A stretch of 37,915 nt of DNA from Candidatus Omnitrophota bacterium (GCA_903860135.1 CAIOPG010000009.1:1-37915), one strand, 5' to 3'. Positions 24,099 to 33,202 are shown, numbered from the stretch's first letter. Notes: generated by a model not told the origin, from the letters alone. Numbers and translations: made by a program.

Positions 24099-24958
24099 TG
24101 TTAAATACGCATGCTGTTCTTCTTATTTCTTGCCCTGATCAAAAGGGTATTACGGCGGCGGTCACGGATTTTGTATTCAAGCGCGGCGGCAATATTGTGG
24201 ATGCGGCTCAGCACGCTGACCAGGAGGCTAGCCTGTTTTTTATGCGCATCGAATGGGAACTGGCCGGGGATCTGGCCGAGCGTGAGCAGATCGCCAGGGA
24301 GTTTTCTCCGTTGGCGGCACGTTTTGCGATGAGCTGGGATCTGTATTTGACAGGTGTGCCGATCAAAACGGCTATTTTTGTTTCCCGGCAAATGCATTGC
24401 CTGCACGATCTCTTGTTCCGTTATAAGGAAGGGCAGTTACCAGGTGCTGAGATCGCTCTCATCGTCAGCAATCATATGGATGCGGCTGTTATGGCGCATC
24501 AATGGGGCATTGATTTTCTGCACATACCCGTTACCCCTGACACCAAACAGGAGGCGGAAGCGGCTCAGTTATCGGCATTGAGTGCCCGGGGTATAGAGCT
24601 GATCGTTCTGGCGCGGTATCACCAGATATTGACGTCAGCTTTTATCGAACATTATCCGCAGAGGATCATCAATATCCATCATTCGTTCCTTCCGGCTTTT
24701 GTGGGGGGGAATCCTTATGCCCAGGCACACCATAAAGGGGTTAAGATCATTGGCGCGACAAGTCATTACGTGATCTCCGCCCTTGACGAGGGGCCGATCA
24801 TTGAACAGGATACGGCGCGTATCAATCATCGCCATGCGGTCAAGGATTTGGTGGGCATTGGTCAGGACCTCGAAAGGGTTGTGTTGTACCGTGCGGTCAG
24901 ATGGCATCTGGAGCGCAAGATACTTTCCTTCCGGAATAAAACCGTTATCTTTGACTAA
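24098..24958 (+). CDS. purU: Formyltetrahydrofolate deformylase PurU
   Basis: 286 residues, close to the usual ~280. An N-terminal ACT domain (residues ~6-85, starting AVLLISCPDQKGITAAVTDFVF) is followed by a formyltransferase-type catalytic domain (~90-280) with ALIVSNHMD, the active-site stretch NIHHSFLPAFVGGNPY and GATSHYVISALDEGPIIEQD. It releases formate from 10-formyl-tetrahydrofolate, balancing the one-carbon pool and, where PurT is used, supplying formate for purines. Start overlaps the small membrane gene. Confidence 0.95.
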   Translation: MLNTHAVLLISCPDQKGITAAVTDFVFKRGGNIVDAAQHADQEASLFFMRIEWELAGDLAEREQIAREFSPLAARFAMSWDLYLTGVPIKTAIFVSRQMHCLHDLLFRYKEGQLPGAEIALIVSNHMDAAVMAHQWGIDFLHIPVTPDTKQEAEAAQLSALSARGIELIVLARYHQILTSAFIEHYPQRIINIHHSFLPAFVGGNPYAQAHHKGVKIIGATSHYVISALDEGPIIEQDTARINHRHAVKDLVGIGQDLERVVLYRAVRWHLERKILSFRNKTVIFD

Positions 24959-24989
24959 ACCCCACAGCTGTACTTTCACTTGAAAAAAC

Positions 24990-25017
24990 TTTACACCTGT
25001 CAAAATCGGTGTATCAT
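24990..25017 (+). promoter_or_regulatory. Promoter upstream of nifJ
   Basis: TTTACA (24990-24995), 16-bp spacer, TATCAT (25012-25017). Transcription would begin near 25024, leaving a leader of about 170 nt that contains a strong terminator before nifJ. Confidence 0.55.
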
Positions 25018-25132
25018 TGTTGGAATCTTCAATAAACCTAATTCCGAAATATATGCTTAGTGTCCTGTTTGAGAAAGTAAAAATTAATTGTTTTATTCCG
25101 GTCCTCAAGGCCTGTCTTTAGGGATAATCTGC

Positions 25133-25160
25133 CCCGCGTAAATGCGGGGTTTTTTGTTTT
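25133..25160 (+). terminator. Rho-independent terminator (purU end or nifJ leader attenuator)
   Basis: CCCCGC-GTAAT-GCGGGG (25133-25149) followed by TTTTTTGTTTT. It is a textbook intrinsic terminator. Because the only promoter I see for nifJ lies upstream of it and nothing convincing lies in the 32 bp between it and the nifJ ATG, it may be an attenuator rather than, or as well as, the purU terminator. Confidence 0.9.
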
Positions 25161-25192
25161 AATGTTAATACTAAAAACGAAAGAGGTTTCAG

Positions 25193-28100
25193 ATGGCACG
25201 CAAGTTTTACACCCTTGATGGTAACGAAGCCGCGGCGTACATTGCCTATCGCGTCAGTGATGTCATGGCGATCTACCCGATCACCCCGTCGTCAGCTATG
25301 GGCGAATTTTCCGATGAATGGAATGCGGTCGGTGTTAAGAATATCTGGGGGTCTTTGCCGCTGATCCAGGAGATGCAGTCGGAGGCAGGGGCGGCAGGGA
25401 CCGTGCACGGCGCCTTGCAGACAGGGGCCATGACAACGACGTTCACGGCCTCGCAGGGGTTACTGCTCAAGATCCCTAATATGTACAAGATCGCCGGAGA
25501 ATTGACGTCGACTGTTTTCCATGTGACGGCCCGTTCGCTGGCGGCCCAGGGGCTTTCCATTTTCGGTGATCATGCGGATGTGATGGCTGTGCGCCAGACG
25601 GGGTTTGCCCTGATCGCATCCAACTGTGTCCAGGAATGTATGGATATTGCCCTGATCTCTTACGCGGCGACCCTGGAAAGCCGTATCCCGTTCATGCATT
25701 TCTTCGACGGCTTCCGCACCTCGCATGAAGTCGCCAAGATCGAGCTTTTGGATGAGTCTGATATCAAGGCCATGATCGATGATGACCTTGTGATCGCCCA
25801 CCGCCAGCGTGGTTTGACGCCCGACAAGCCGTTCATGCGCGGCACAGCCCAGAATCCTGACGTGTATTTTCAGGGCCGTGAAACAACCAATCCTTTTTAT
25901 GCCCGTTGCCCGGAAATTGTTCAGGCGCAGATGGACAAATTCGCGCAACTCACAGGCCGTCAGTATAAACTTTTTGAATATTTCGGCCCGGCCGATGCAC
26001 AGCGCGTGATTGTTCTCATGGGTTCCGGTTGTGAAACCGCCCAGACGACCGTTGAGCATCTGACGACCAAGGGTGAAAAAGTCGGCGTGCTGAAAGTGCG
26101 GTTGTATCGTCCTTTCTCCATCAAACATTGCATCGCGGCCCTGCCCGCGTCAGTTACCTCGATCGCGGTGCTTGACCGTACAAAAGAACCGGGTTCAGCC
26201 GGTGAGCCTCTATATCAGGACATCATCAACGCTCTTTTTGAAGCGCAGCAGGAAGGGATACTCAAGGCAGTCCCAAAGGTCATTTGCGGGCGTTACGGCC
26301 TTTCTTCAAAAGAATTCACACCAGCCATGGTCAAGGCCGTGTTCGACGAGATGCAGAAGCCCGCGCCGAAGAATCATTTCACCGTCGGCATCAATGACGA
26401 TGTTTCACATACCAGCCTGACGGTTGATGAAACGTTCCTGATCGAAGATCCAGAGAGCAAATGCTGCCTGTTTTACGGGTTAGGGGCCGACGGTACTGTC
26501 GGTGCCAACAAGGCGACCATCAAGATCATCAGTGAAAATACATCCAATTATGGCCAGGGGTATTTTGTTTACGACTCCAAGAAATCCGGTTCCATGACGG
26601 TGTCTCATCTGCGTTTTGGTTCCAATCCGATCCATGCGCCTTACCTTATCAGCAAGGCTGACTTTGTTGCCTGCCACCAGGGTATTTTCCTGGAGAGATA
26701 CGACATGCTCAAAGACGCCGCCGAAGGCGCCGTTTTCCTTTTGAATAGCGCTTTACCGGCAGACAAAGTATGGGCTTCACTCCCGAAGCCTTTACAGCAC
26801 AGTATCATCAGCAAGAAACTCAAGTTCCATGTCATTGACGCCTACGCCGTTGCTCAGCAGACCGGCATGGGGGGGCGTATCAATACCATCATGCAAACTT
26901 GTTTCTTTGCCATCTCCGGCGTTCTGCCCCGGGCAGAAGCGATCGAGCAGATCAAAAAATCGATCCGCAAGGCGTATGGTAAAAAGGGTGAAGATGTTGT
27001 TGCCCAGAATTTCAAAGCGGTCGACGAGACACTGGCCAATTTGCATGAAGTGCCTATCCCGGCTTCAGTGACAAGCACCCTGGAATTAAAATCACCGGTT
27101 TCCGGCAATCCCACCGCGTTTGTCATGAACGTAACCGCCGAGATCATTGCAGGCCGCGGCGACAAACTCCCTGTGAGCAAAATGCCCGTAGACGGAACAT
27201 TCCCGACGGGAACAACAAAATACGAGAAGCGCTGCATTGCCCTTGATTGCCCGGAATGGGATTCTGAAACCTGCATCCAGTGCGGCAAATGCGTCATGGT
27301 ATGCCCGCATGCGGTTATCCGCAGCAAAGTTATAACGGACGAAAATCTTAAGGGTGCTGATGCGTCGTTTGTGACGGCACCTGCCAAAGAAAAAGAATTC
27401 GCGGGATTGCGCTTCCGTATTCAGATCGCGGCAGAAGATTGTACGGGCTGTGGCGTCTGCGTATCGGCGTGCCCGGCGAAAAGCAAGAAAGATCCGTCTA
27501 AGAAGGCGATCAACATGACCACGATCGCGCCGATCCGCGACCGTGAGGCGAAGAATTGGGAATTCTTCTTTGCTCTTCCTGAGGTTGATCGTTCCAAAGT
27601 CAAACAGAATACCGTGCGCGGGGCGCAGTTCCTTCAGCCCTTGTTCGAGTTCTCGGGCGCGTGCGCGGGCTGTGGCGAAACACCGTATGTCAAACTTGTT
27701 ACCCAGCTTTTCGGGGACAGGGCGGTCATTGCCAATGCCACAGGTTGTTCTTCCATCTATGGCGGTAACCTTCCGACGACGCCGTATACCTTCAACACTG
27801 AAGGCCGCGGCCCGGCATGGTCGAATTCCTTGTTTGAAGACAATGCCGAGTTCGGCCTTGGCTTCCGCCTGGCCATCAACAAGAAAGCCGAGCATGCGGC
27901 TGAACTGCTCAGGAAACTTGAGGCGGAGATCGGCAGTGAGCTGATCAGCGCCCTATTGAATGCGCGCCAGATCGACGAGGCTGAAATAGTAGAACAGCGC
28001 AAGCGGCTCGTTCAACTCAAGGCCAAACTTGCCGGCAATACCTCTTCAGATGCCAAGCATCTGCTGTCACTGGCAGATTATCTTGTCAAAAAGAGCGTCT

Positions 28101-28765
28101 GGATCTTCGGCGGCGACGGCTGGGCTTATGATATCGGTTTCGGTGGTCTCGATCATGTGATGTCGCTCGGTCAGAACGTGAACATCATGGTCCTTGACAC
28201 TGAAGTGTATTCCAACACCGGTGGCCAGGCTTCCAAATCTACACCGCGCGGTGCTGTCGCTAAATTCGCGGCCGCTGGCAAAAAGATGGGCAAGAAGGAT
28301 CTGGCGCGCATGATCATGACCTACGGGCATGTGTATGTGGCAACGGTCGCACTTGGTGCCAAGGATGAGCATACGGTCAAGACGATCATGGAAGCCGAAA
28401 ACTACGACGGCCCGTCGCTGATCATCGCTTACAGCCATTGCATCGCGCACGGCATTGATATGTCCCGCGGGCTGTTAGAACAGAAGGCGGCGGTTGAAAC
28501 AGGCCATTGGCCGCTGTTCCGGTATAATCCGGATCTTGTAAAGCAAGGGAAAAATCCGCTGATCCTTGATTCTAACGCGCCCAAAATGTCGTTCAGGGAT
28601 TATGCTTACAATGAGACACGCTACAAGTCTCTGACCAAGAGCAAGCCTGAAGAAGCCGAGCGCCTGATCCAGCTGGCCCAGGAAGACATCAATACGAAGT
28701 GGGCGATCTATGAAGCCATGGCGGCTCAAGTGGCTAAAGTGGTTGAGGCGCCTAAGGCGGCATAA
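25193..28765 (+). CDS. nifJ: Pyruvate:ferredoxin (flavodoxin) oxidoreductase, single-chain
   Basis: 1190 residues, the normal length of the fused homodimeric enzyme. Domain order: pyrimidine-binding domain (residues 1-~250, YRVSDVMAIYPITPSSAMGE), transketolase C-like domain (~255-400), gamma domain (~415-640), a ferredoxin domain with two [4Fe-4S] sets (C694-x2-C697-x2-C700-x3-C704 and C750-x2-C753-x2-C756-x3-C760), and the TPP domain with proximal-cluster cysteines C824, C827, C852 and C1083 and the GDGWAYDIGFGGLDH motif. It converts pyruvate and CoA to acetyl-CoA, CO2 and reduced ferredoxin in the cytoplasm. A GAAAGAGG site precedes ATG. It is followed by acd on the same strand, so acetyl-CoA can be cashed in for ATP. 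Confidence 0.98.
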   Translation: MARKFYTLDGNEAAAYIAYRVSDVMAIYPITPSSAMGEFSDEWNAVGVKNIWGSLPLIQEMQSEAGAAGTVHGALQTGAMTTTFTASQGLLLKIPNMYKIAGELTSTVFHVTARSLAAQGLSIFGDHADVMAVRQTGFALIASNCVQECMDIALISYAATLESRIPFMHFFDGFRTSHEVAKIELLDESDIKAMIDDDLVIAHRQRGLTPDKPFMRGTAQNPDVYFQGRETTNPFYARCPEIVQAQMDKFAQLTGRQYKLFEYFGPADAQRVIVLMGSGCETAQTTVEHLTTKGEKVGVLKVRLYRPFSIKHCIAALPASVTSIAVLDRTKEPGSAGEPLYQDIINALFEAQQEGILKAVPKVICGRYGLSSKEFTPAMVKAVFDEMQKPAPKNHFTVGINDDVSHTSLTVDETFLIEDPESKCCLFYGLGADGTVGANKATIKIISENTSNYGQGYFVYDSKKSGSMTVSHLRFGSNPIHAPYLISKADFVACHQGIFLERYDMLKDAAEGAVFLLNSALPADKVWASLPKPLQHSIISKKLKFHVIDAYAVAQQTGMGGRINTIMQTCFFAISGVLPRAEAIEQIKKSIRKAYGKKGEDVVAQNFKAVDETLANLHEVPIPASVTSTLELKSPVSGNPTAFVMNVTAEIIAGRGDKLPVSKMPVDGTFPTGTTKYEKRCIALDCPEWDSETCIQCGKCVMVCPHAVIRSKVITDENLKGADASFVTAPAKEKEFAGLRFRIQIAAEDCTGCGVCVSACPAKSKKDPSKKAINMTTIAPIRDREAKNWEFFFALPEVDRSKVKQNTVRGAQFLQPLFEFSGACAGCGETPYVKLVTQLFGDRAVIANATGCSSIYGGNLPTTPYTFNTEGRGPAWSNSLFEDNAEFGLGFRLAINKKAEHAAELLRKLEAEIGSELISALLNARQIDEAEIVEQRKRLVQLKAKLAGNTSSDAKHLLSLADYLVKKSVWIFGGDGWAYDIGFGGLDHVMSLGQNVNIMVLDTEVYSNTGGQASKSTPRGAVAKFAAAGKKMGKKDLARMIMTYGHVYVATVALGAKDEHTVKTIMEAENYDGPSLIIAYSHCIAHGIDMSRGLLEQKAAVETGHWPLFRYNPDLVKQGKNPLILDSNAPKMSFRDYAYNETRYKSLTKSKPEEAERLIQLAQEDINTKWAIYEAMAAQVAKVVEAPKAA

Positions 28766-28777
28766 CACAGATGTATC

Positions 28778-28806
28778 CATCCGGGCGGGATCAACCTGCC
28801 CGGATG
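28778..28806 (+). other. Intercistronic hairpin between nifJ and acd
   Basis: CATCCGGGCGGG (28778-28789) pairs with CCTGCCCGGATG (28795-28806), 12 bp with one G-U, around a 5-nt loop. No U-run follows, so it more likely stabilises the nifJ message or sets the nifJ:acd ratio than ends transcription. Confidence 0.7.
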
Positions 28807-28834
28807 CGGCTATATAAAACAAAGGAAGGTTTTT

Positions 28835-30940
28835 ATGTCACCCGAAGGCAGTGTTGATGGTGTGGTTGATAGCAGGATCAAGATCCAGAACCTGAAAAAA
28901 GTCTTTAATGCCAAGAGTGTGGCCATTGTTGGCGCCTCAACGGAACCCGCTAAAGTCGGGTATCAGGTATTGAACAATGTGATCAAGAACGGTTACAAAG
29001 GCAAGATCTATCCGATCAACAAGAAGGCCAAGGAAATCCTGGGCGTCCCCTGTTATCCGACGATCACAGATTGCCCGACGGATATTGACTTTGCGGTCAT
29101 TGCGGTTCCGGCTCCGATGGTCGAAGGTGTGCTCAGGGAATGTGTTACCAAGAATGTCAAAGGTACGGTTATCATCACATCCGGTTTCTCCGAGATCGGC
29201 AAAAAGAAGGAAGAACAGGCCCTTAAGGATATCGCTGATAAACATGACATTGCCCTGCTTGGCCCCAATACATTCGGGTTTGTTTACACACCGGCCAATT
29301 TGAATGCGTCATTTGGGCCGCAGAATGTAGCTCCGGGCAAGATCGCTTTTGTTTCGCAGAGCGGGGCGCTGGCGATCTCGCTGATGGGGTGGACCATGAT
29401 GGAAAAGATAGGCCTGGCGGCTGTTGTCAGCCTGGGCAACAAAGCCGATATCGGCGAAAAAGAATTGATTGAGTATTTCAACGATGACCCCAATGTCAGC
29501 GTTATCCTGATCTATATGGAAGGGATCAAAGACGGCCGTCAGTTCATGACCACCAAGGTCAAAAAGCCCGTTGTGATCCTTAAATCAGGGACATCCCAGC
29601 GCGGGGCGCAGGCGGCGGCGTCTCATACGGGTTCGCTCTCAGGTTCTGACAAGATTTACACGGCGGCTTTTAATCAGCTGGGCATGATGCGCGCCAAAAC
29701 ATTTACCCAGGCCTTTGGGGCAGCTACCGTACTTTCCATGCCCCTGCCGGCAGGTGACGAAACACTTATTATCACCAACGGTGGCGGTATCGGCGTGAGC
29801 GCAACCGATGAATGCGAAAATTCCGGCCTGAAATTACTTGAAGATCCGGTATGGCTCGAAGAAAAATTTCGCTCCACCATGCCCGAATTCGGCAGTACCA
29901 AGAATCCGATCGATGTTACGGGCGGCGGCGGATGTGACAGTTACCGCAAAGCGGTGCACATTGCCTTAGCTGAGGAAAAGATCAAGGCCGTGATCGTGCT
30001 TTATTGCGAAACAGCTGTCACGGATCCTGTGGAAGTCGCCAAGGCGATCGTCGAAGAATACAATGCGGTCAAGCGCAACAAACCGATCGTGGTTACCATG
30101 GTCGGCGGTGACCGTTCCCGTCACGCCATCCAGATCCTCAATGAAAACCAGATCCCGGGCATGACCGAAGTGCGTGAAGCTGTTTCCGGCCTGAAGTCCC
30201 TGTATACCTGGAAAGAGATCAGCACACGCTCTAAAGAAAAAGTCAAATCACCCGAGATCCCGGCCAAGGCCCTGGAAGTCATTGAGCGCGTCCGTAAAGA
30301 AGGGCGTACCTTCCTTCTCGAACACGAATCGCGCGAGGCGCTCGAGGCCTGCGGGGTGCCGATGCCTAAATGGGGTTTTGCCACCACCGCTGATGAAGCG
30401 GTCAAGATCGCTGAAAAAACACAGATGTACCCGGTGGCCATGAAGATCGCTTCCGTTGACATTATCCATAAGTCAGATGTGGGCGGGGTTATCCTCAACA
30501 TCAAGAACGCCGAGGAAATGCGTGCCAAGTTTAACCAGATGATGGAAACCGTGGCTCAGAATGCGCCCAAGGCCAATCTTCTGGGGGTTAACCTGTGCCA
30601 GATGGTTGAAGGGTTGCAGTGCATTGTCGGGATGAACAAGGATCCGCAATTCGGACCGGCCGTCATGTTTGGGTTGGGTGGTATTTTCGTTGAAGTATTA
30701 AAAGACGTCTCTTTCCGCATCGTACCTTTCAGCGAAGGCGAAGCGGGGCGTTTGATAGGCGAGATCAAGGCAAAGAAGCTTCTCGATGGCTACCGCGGCC
30801 AGGGCGCGCATAAAGAATCGATCATCAAGACACTCATGGCCGTTCAGAAGATCGCGGAACATGTTAAAGAAATTGATATTAATCCGCTGATCACCAATAA
30901 AGACGGCTCTTTCGCCGTCGACGCGCGCATCATCATTTGA
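28835..30940 (+). CDS. acd: ADP-forming acetyl-CoA synthetase (fused alpha-beta)
   Basis: 701 residues. The N-terminal CoA-binding domain (~20-145: NAKSVAIVGASTEPAKVGYQVLNNV) and succinyl-CoA-ligase-like domains carry the phosphorylated histidine H264 in AAASHTGSLSG. The C-terminal ATP-grasp part (~485-700) has YPVAMKIASVDIIHKSDVGGVILNI and ends with EIDINPLI. It makes acetate and ATP from acetyl-CoA, ADP and phosphate, an energy-conserving step of anaerobic fermenters. Protein acetyltransferase (Pat) versions share this fold but carry an extra GNAT domain, not seen here. Position behind nifJ supports the energy role. Confidence 0.93.
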   Translation: MSPEGSVDGVVDSRIKIQNLKKVFNAKSVAIVGASTEPAKVGYQVLNNVIKNGYKGKIYPINKKAKEILGVPCYPTITDCPTDIDFAVIAVPAPMVEGVLRECVTKNVKGTVIITSGFSEIGKKKEEQALKDIADKHDIALLGPNTFGFVYTPANLNASFGPQNVAPGKIAFVSQSGALAISLMGWTMMEKIGLAAVVSLGNKADIGEKELIEYFNDDPNVSVILIYMEGIKDGRQFMTTKVKKPVVILKSGTSQRGAQAAASHTGSLSGSDKIYTAAFNQLGMMRAKTFTQAFGAATVLSMPLPAGDETLIITNGGGIGVSATDECENSGLKLLEDPVWLEEKFRSTMPEFGSTKNPIDVTGGGGCDSYRKAVHIALAEEKIKAVIVLYCETAVTDPVEVAKAIVEEYNAVKRNKPIVVTMVGGDRSRHAIQILNENQIPGMTEVREAVSGLKSLYTWKEISTRSKEKVKSPEIPAKALEVIERVRKEGRTFLLEHESREALEACGVPMPKWGFATTADEAVKIAEKTQMYPVAMKIASVDIIHKSDVGGVILNIKNAEEMRAKFNQMMETVAQNAPKANLLGVNLCQMVEGLQCIVGMNKDPQFGPAVMFGLGGIFVEVLKDVSFRIVPFSEGEAGRLIGEIKAKKLLDGYRGQGAHKESIIKTLMAVQKIAEHVKEIDINPLITNKDGSFAVDARIII

Positions 30941-30953
30941 TGGTTTTGTTCCA

Positions 30954-30982
30954 TTGACATGATGCTCAACGGATGATACTAT
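30954..30982 (+). promoter_or_regulatory. Promoter of tRNA-Ser(GGA)
   Basis: Perfect TTGACA (30954-30959), 17-bp spacer, TACTAT (30977-30982). The start near 30990 falls just before the half-tRNA copy at 30996. Confidence 0.8.
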
Positions 30983-30995
30983 TGCGTTCATATTT

Positions 30996-31075
30996 GGAGA
31001 GGTGGCCGAGTGGTTGGCCAGCTGCTGGAAAGAATGGTGGATGCTGGCACATTCTTGGAATAATTTGGAATTTTT
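30996..31075 (+). pseudogene. Degenerate 5' half of a tRNA-Ser(GGA) duplicate
   Basis: GGAGAGGTGGCCGAGTGGTTG (30996-31016) is identical to the first 21 bases of the real tRNA 80 bp downstream. An anticodon-loop-like CTGGAAAG follows, but there is no T-arm and no matching 3' acceptor. The true tRNA begins exactly where this copy ends, so it is a tandem partial duplication inside the leader of the tRNA transcript. Confidence 0.75.
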
Positions 31076-31164
31076 GGAGAGGTGGCCGAGTGGTTGAAGG
31101 CGCACGCCTGGAAAGTGTGTGATCGCCGAGAGGTGATCCCAGGGTTCGAATCCCTGCTTCTCCG
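31076..31164 (+). tRNA. tRNA-Ser(GGA), reads UCC/UCU
   Basis: Acceptor GGAGAGG pairs with CTTCTCC (31157-31163; one G-U), discriminator G, CCA not encoded. Anticodon loop CTGGAAA on CACGC/GTGTG gives GGA. Long variable arm (GATCGCCGAGAGGTGATC) and T-arm CAGGG-TTCGAAT-CCCTG. Own promoter and terminator. Confidence 0.96.
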
Positions 31165-31242
31165 TATTCTTCACTGCGTGAAGAATACGGGAATCCAAGC
31201 TATTCTAAAAGGTTTAGATGAAGCTTGGGTTTCCGTTTTTTT
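31164..31242 (+). terminator. tRNA-Ser(GGA) terminator, two consecutive hairpins
   Basis: First hairpin: GTATTCTTCAC-TGC-GTGAAGAATAC (31164-31188), perfect. Second: CGGGAATCCAAGCT (31188-31201) with AGCTTGGGTTTCCG (31222-31235), 14 pairs including two G-U, followed by TTTTTTT (31236-31242). The second is a strong intrinsic terminator; the first directly abuts the tRNA 3' end and may guide 3' processing. Confidence 0.88.
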
Positions 31243-31309
31243 ATTAGTTTATAAGGGATTCGAAGGAGCCCTGCTGGGTGCGACGAACAGGGGGGAATGG
31301 TAAGTACCT

Positions 31310-31684
31310 ATGCACACATGGCTTTATTTGATCATTGGCGGTTCGGTGGGGACATTGTCGCGGTATGTTATGGCTGGCGTGATCGGCCAGCGTTCGAGCG
31401 CCGGGTTTCCCTGGGGGACCATTGCCGTCAACGTAACCGGATGCCTGGTGATCGGTTTTCTGGATGTTCTTTTTGAAAAGAAATTTTCGATCAACCCGAA
31501 CATGCGCCTTCTGCTGATGACGGGATTTTGCGGGGCGTTCACAACGTTCTCAACGTTGATCCTTGAAACGTCGGACCTTCTGAAAAACAATCAATTCCTG
31601 CACGCCTTCGGCAATGTGATGATCAGTTTGGTGATAGGCTTTACGGCCTTCAAACTGGGCACCATTATAGCCAAACTTGTCTGA
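31310..31684 (+). CDS. crcB: Fluoride ion channel CrcB/FluC
   Basis: 124 residues with four membrane helices. It has the family motifs GGSVGTLSRYVMA (residues ~10-22), PWGTIAVNVTGCLVIG and GFCGAFTTFSTLILE, whose Asn, Phe and Thr line the fluoride pores of the dual-topology dimer. It exports fluoride. No crcB (fluoride) riboswitch is recognisable in the ~65 bp before the gene. It lies convergent to the malic enzyme with a 19-bp gap. Confidence 0.94.
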   Translation: MHTWLYLIIGGSVGTLSRYVMAGVIGQRSSAGFPWGTIAVNVTGCLVIGFLDVLFEKKFSINPNMRLLLMTGFCGAFTTFSTLILETSDLLKNNQFLHAFGNVMISLVIGFTAFKLGTIIAKLV

Positions 31685-31703
31685 CCGGAATTGTTTCTGG
31701 TTT

Positions 31704-33071
31704 TCACACCGCCAGGGCAACCGCCGCGGCGACCTTTTCGTGGACATTCAAATGCATGAAGTTGGGGACAAGGTCGTTCTTGCCGCTTAACGCGGCCAGG
31801 GTTTCGGCCGCCGCGAATTTCATGGCGCTGGTGATCCTGGCGGCCCTGGCATGAAGGGCCCCTTTGATCAGGCCAGGGAACGCTAAGGCATTGTTAATCG
31901 TCCTGCCGTCCATGGCAATGGCCGCGCCGGCATCGAGCGCCTCGTGAGGCCATATTTCGGGGACAGGATTGGCTAGGCTGAACACAACGGCTTTGGATGC
32001 CATGCTTTTGATCATGACCGGGCTAACCACACCTGCCGACGACACGCCAATAAAAATATCAGCCCCTTTCAGCGCGTCAGCCAACGATCCCTTGATCATT
32101 TTACGGTTGGTCACTGTGGCAATGGCTTCTTTATAGGGATTCATCCCGTCCGTACGCCCGGCATAGATCGTGCCGGCACGGTCGCACAGGGTGATATCTT
32201 TAAACCCGTATTCGAGTAAAAGCTTGCACGCCGCCATCCCGGCGGCACCGGCGCCGTTGATGACCATCTTGACGGATGCCTTCTTTTTCCCCGTGAGCTT
32301 GAGGGCTTTTAGAAGGGCGGCAAGAATAACAACGGCGGTGCCATGCTGGTCATCATGAAAAACAGGGATGTTCACGCGCGCCTGCAGGGCGGTTTCAACT
32401 TCAAAACACAGCGGGGCACTGATATCTTCGAGCATGATGGCGCTGAAGGTCTTTGCTAACAAGGCCAGGGCATCAACGATCGCTTGGGCATCGCGGCTTT
32501 CGAGCAGGAGAGGCACACAGCTCACGCCGGAAAATTTATTGAGGATCATGGATTTGCCTTCCATGACCGGCATGGCCGCCAGCACCCCGATATCGCCCAG
32601 CCCGAGCACCGCCGAACCATTGGTGGCGATGCAGACGGTATTGCCGATGGACGTATAGGCCATGGCTTGGGCAGGGTAACGGTGGATGAACTGGCAGACT
32701 TGCGCCACCCCTGGCGTGTAGATCATTCGCAGGTCGCTCAACGTTTCCATCCGCACACGCGACGCCATCCCGACCTTGCCGCCCTTGTGGATCTCGAGCA
32801 CTTCATCGGCGATATCAAGGACCTTGTACCCTTTGAGCTTTTTGACCGCATGCACAGCCGCGTTGAACTGTTCCTTGGTATCAAAGAAAATGGTGATGTC
32901 GCGGATGATGTAATTGGACGTCACGTTTTCCGTCACAATATCGCCGAGCACCGCGCCCTGTTCACCCAGGGCCGACGCCAAATACCCGAAAGCCCCCGGG
33001 ACATCCGGGATGCGGAAACGGATCTTTTTCACCAGCTTGTGCGCGTATTTTTCCATCGGGGAGTTGATCAT
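31704..33071 (-). CDS. NAD(P)-dependent malic enzyme with N-terminal ACT domain
   Basis: 455 residues. Residues ~15-93 form an ACT domain (IRFRIPDVPGAFGYLASALGEQGAVLGDI), probably for allosteric control by a small ligand. The malic enzyme core follows: YTPGVAQ with Y118, GLGDIG (158-162) with K173 of MEGK as probable base, metal ligands E215-D216 and D241 (HDDQHGTA), and the nucleotide-binding NGAGAAGMA (272-280). It decarboxylates malate to pyruvate, feeding NifJ. At ~455 residues it is the short bacterial type without the phosphotransacetylase extension. AGGAT lies 8 nt or so before the ATG. Confidence 0.93.
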   Translation of the reverse strand: MINSPMEKYAHKLVKKIRFRIPDVPGAFGYLASALGEQGAVLGDIVTENVTSNYIIRDITIFFDTKEQFNAAVHAVKKLKGYKVLDIADEVLEIHKGGKVGMASRVRMETLSDLRMIYTPGVAQVCQFIHRYPAQAMAYTSIGNTVCIATNGSAVLGLGDIGVLAAMPVMEGKSMILNKFSGVSCVPLLLESRDAQAIVDALALLAKTFSAIMLEDISAPLCFEVETALQARVNIPVFHDDQHGTAVVILAALLKALKLTGKKKASVKMVINGAGAAGMAACKLLLEYGFKDITLCDRAGTIYAGRTDGMNPYKEAIATVTNRKMIKGSLADALKGADIFIGVSSAGVVSPVMIKSMASKAVVFSLANPVPEIWPHEALDAGAAIAMDGRTINNALAFPGLIKGALHARAARITSAMKFAAAETLAALSGKNDLVPNFMHLNVHEKVAAAVALAV

Positions 33072-33202
33072 GTATCATATCCTATCGTAAAATATAAGCG
33101 CCAGCTTATTCATATATAAAATTTACTTTCTTAAAGTATACATCATGAGATGAAATATTCCTGTTTTTATCCATCATTTTTTAAACAGATATCAAAAAAA
33201 CA

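Noticed and set aside
27092..27895. 267-codon minus-strand open frame within nifJ
   Set aside because: Lies wholly antisense to conserved ferredoxin and TPP domains; no domain of its own.
30698..31198. 166-codon minus-strand open frame over the acd end and tRNA
   Set aside because: Antisense to acd and the tRNA; an artefact of codon bias.
31082..31303. 73-codon open frame across tRNA-Ser(GGA) and its terminator
   Set aside because: It translates the tRNA and hairpin; no ribosome site and no protein-like pattern.
31251..31309. Fluoride riboswitch before crcB
   Set aside because: The conserved fluoride aptamer elements and pseudoknot pairing are not recognisable in the short leader.
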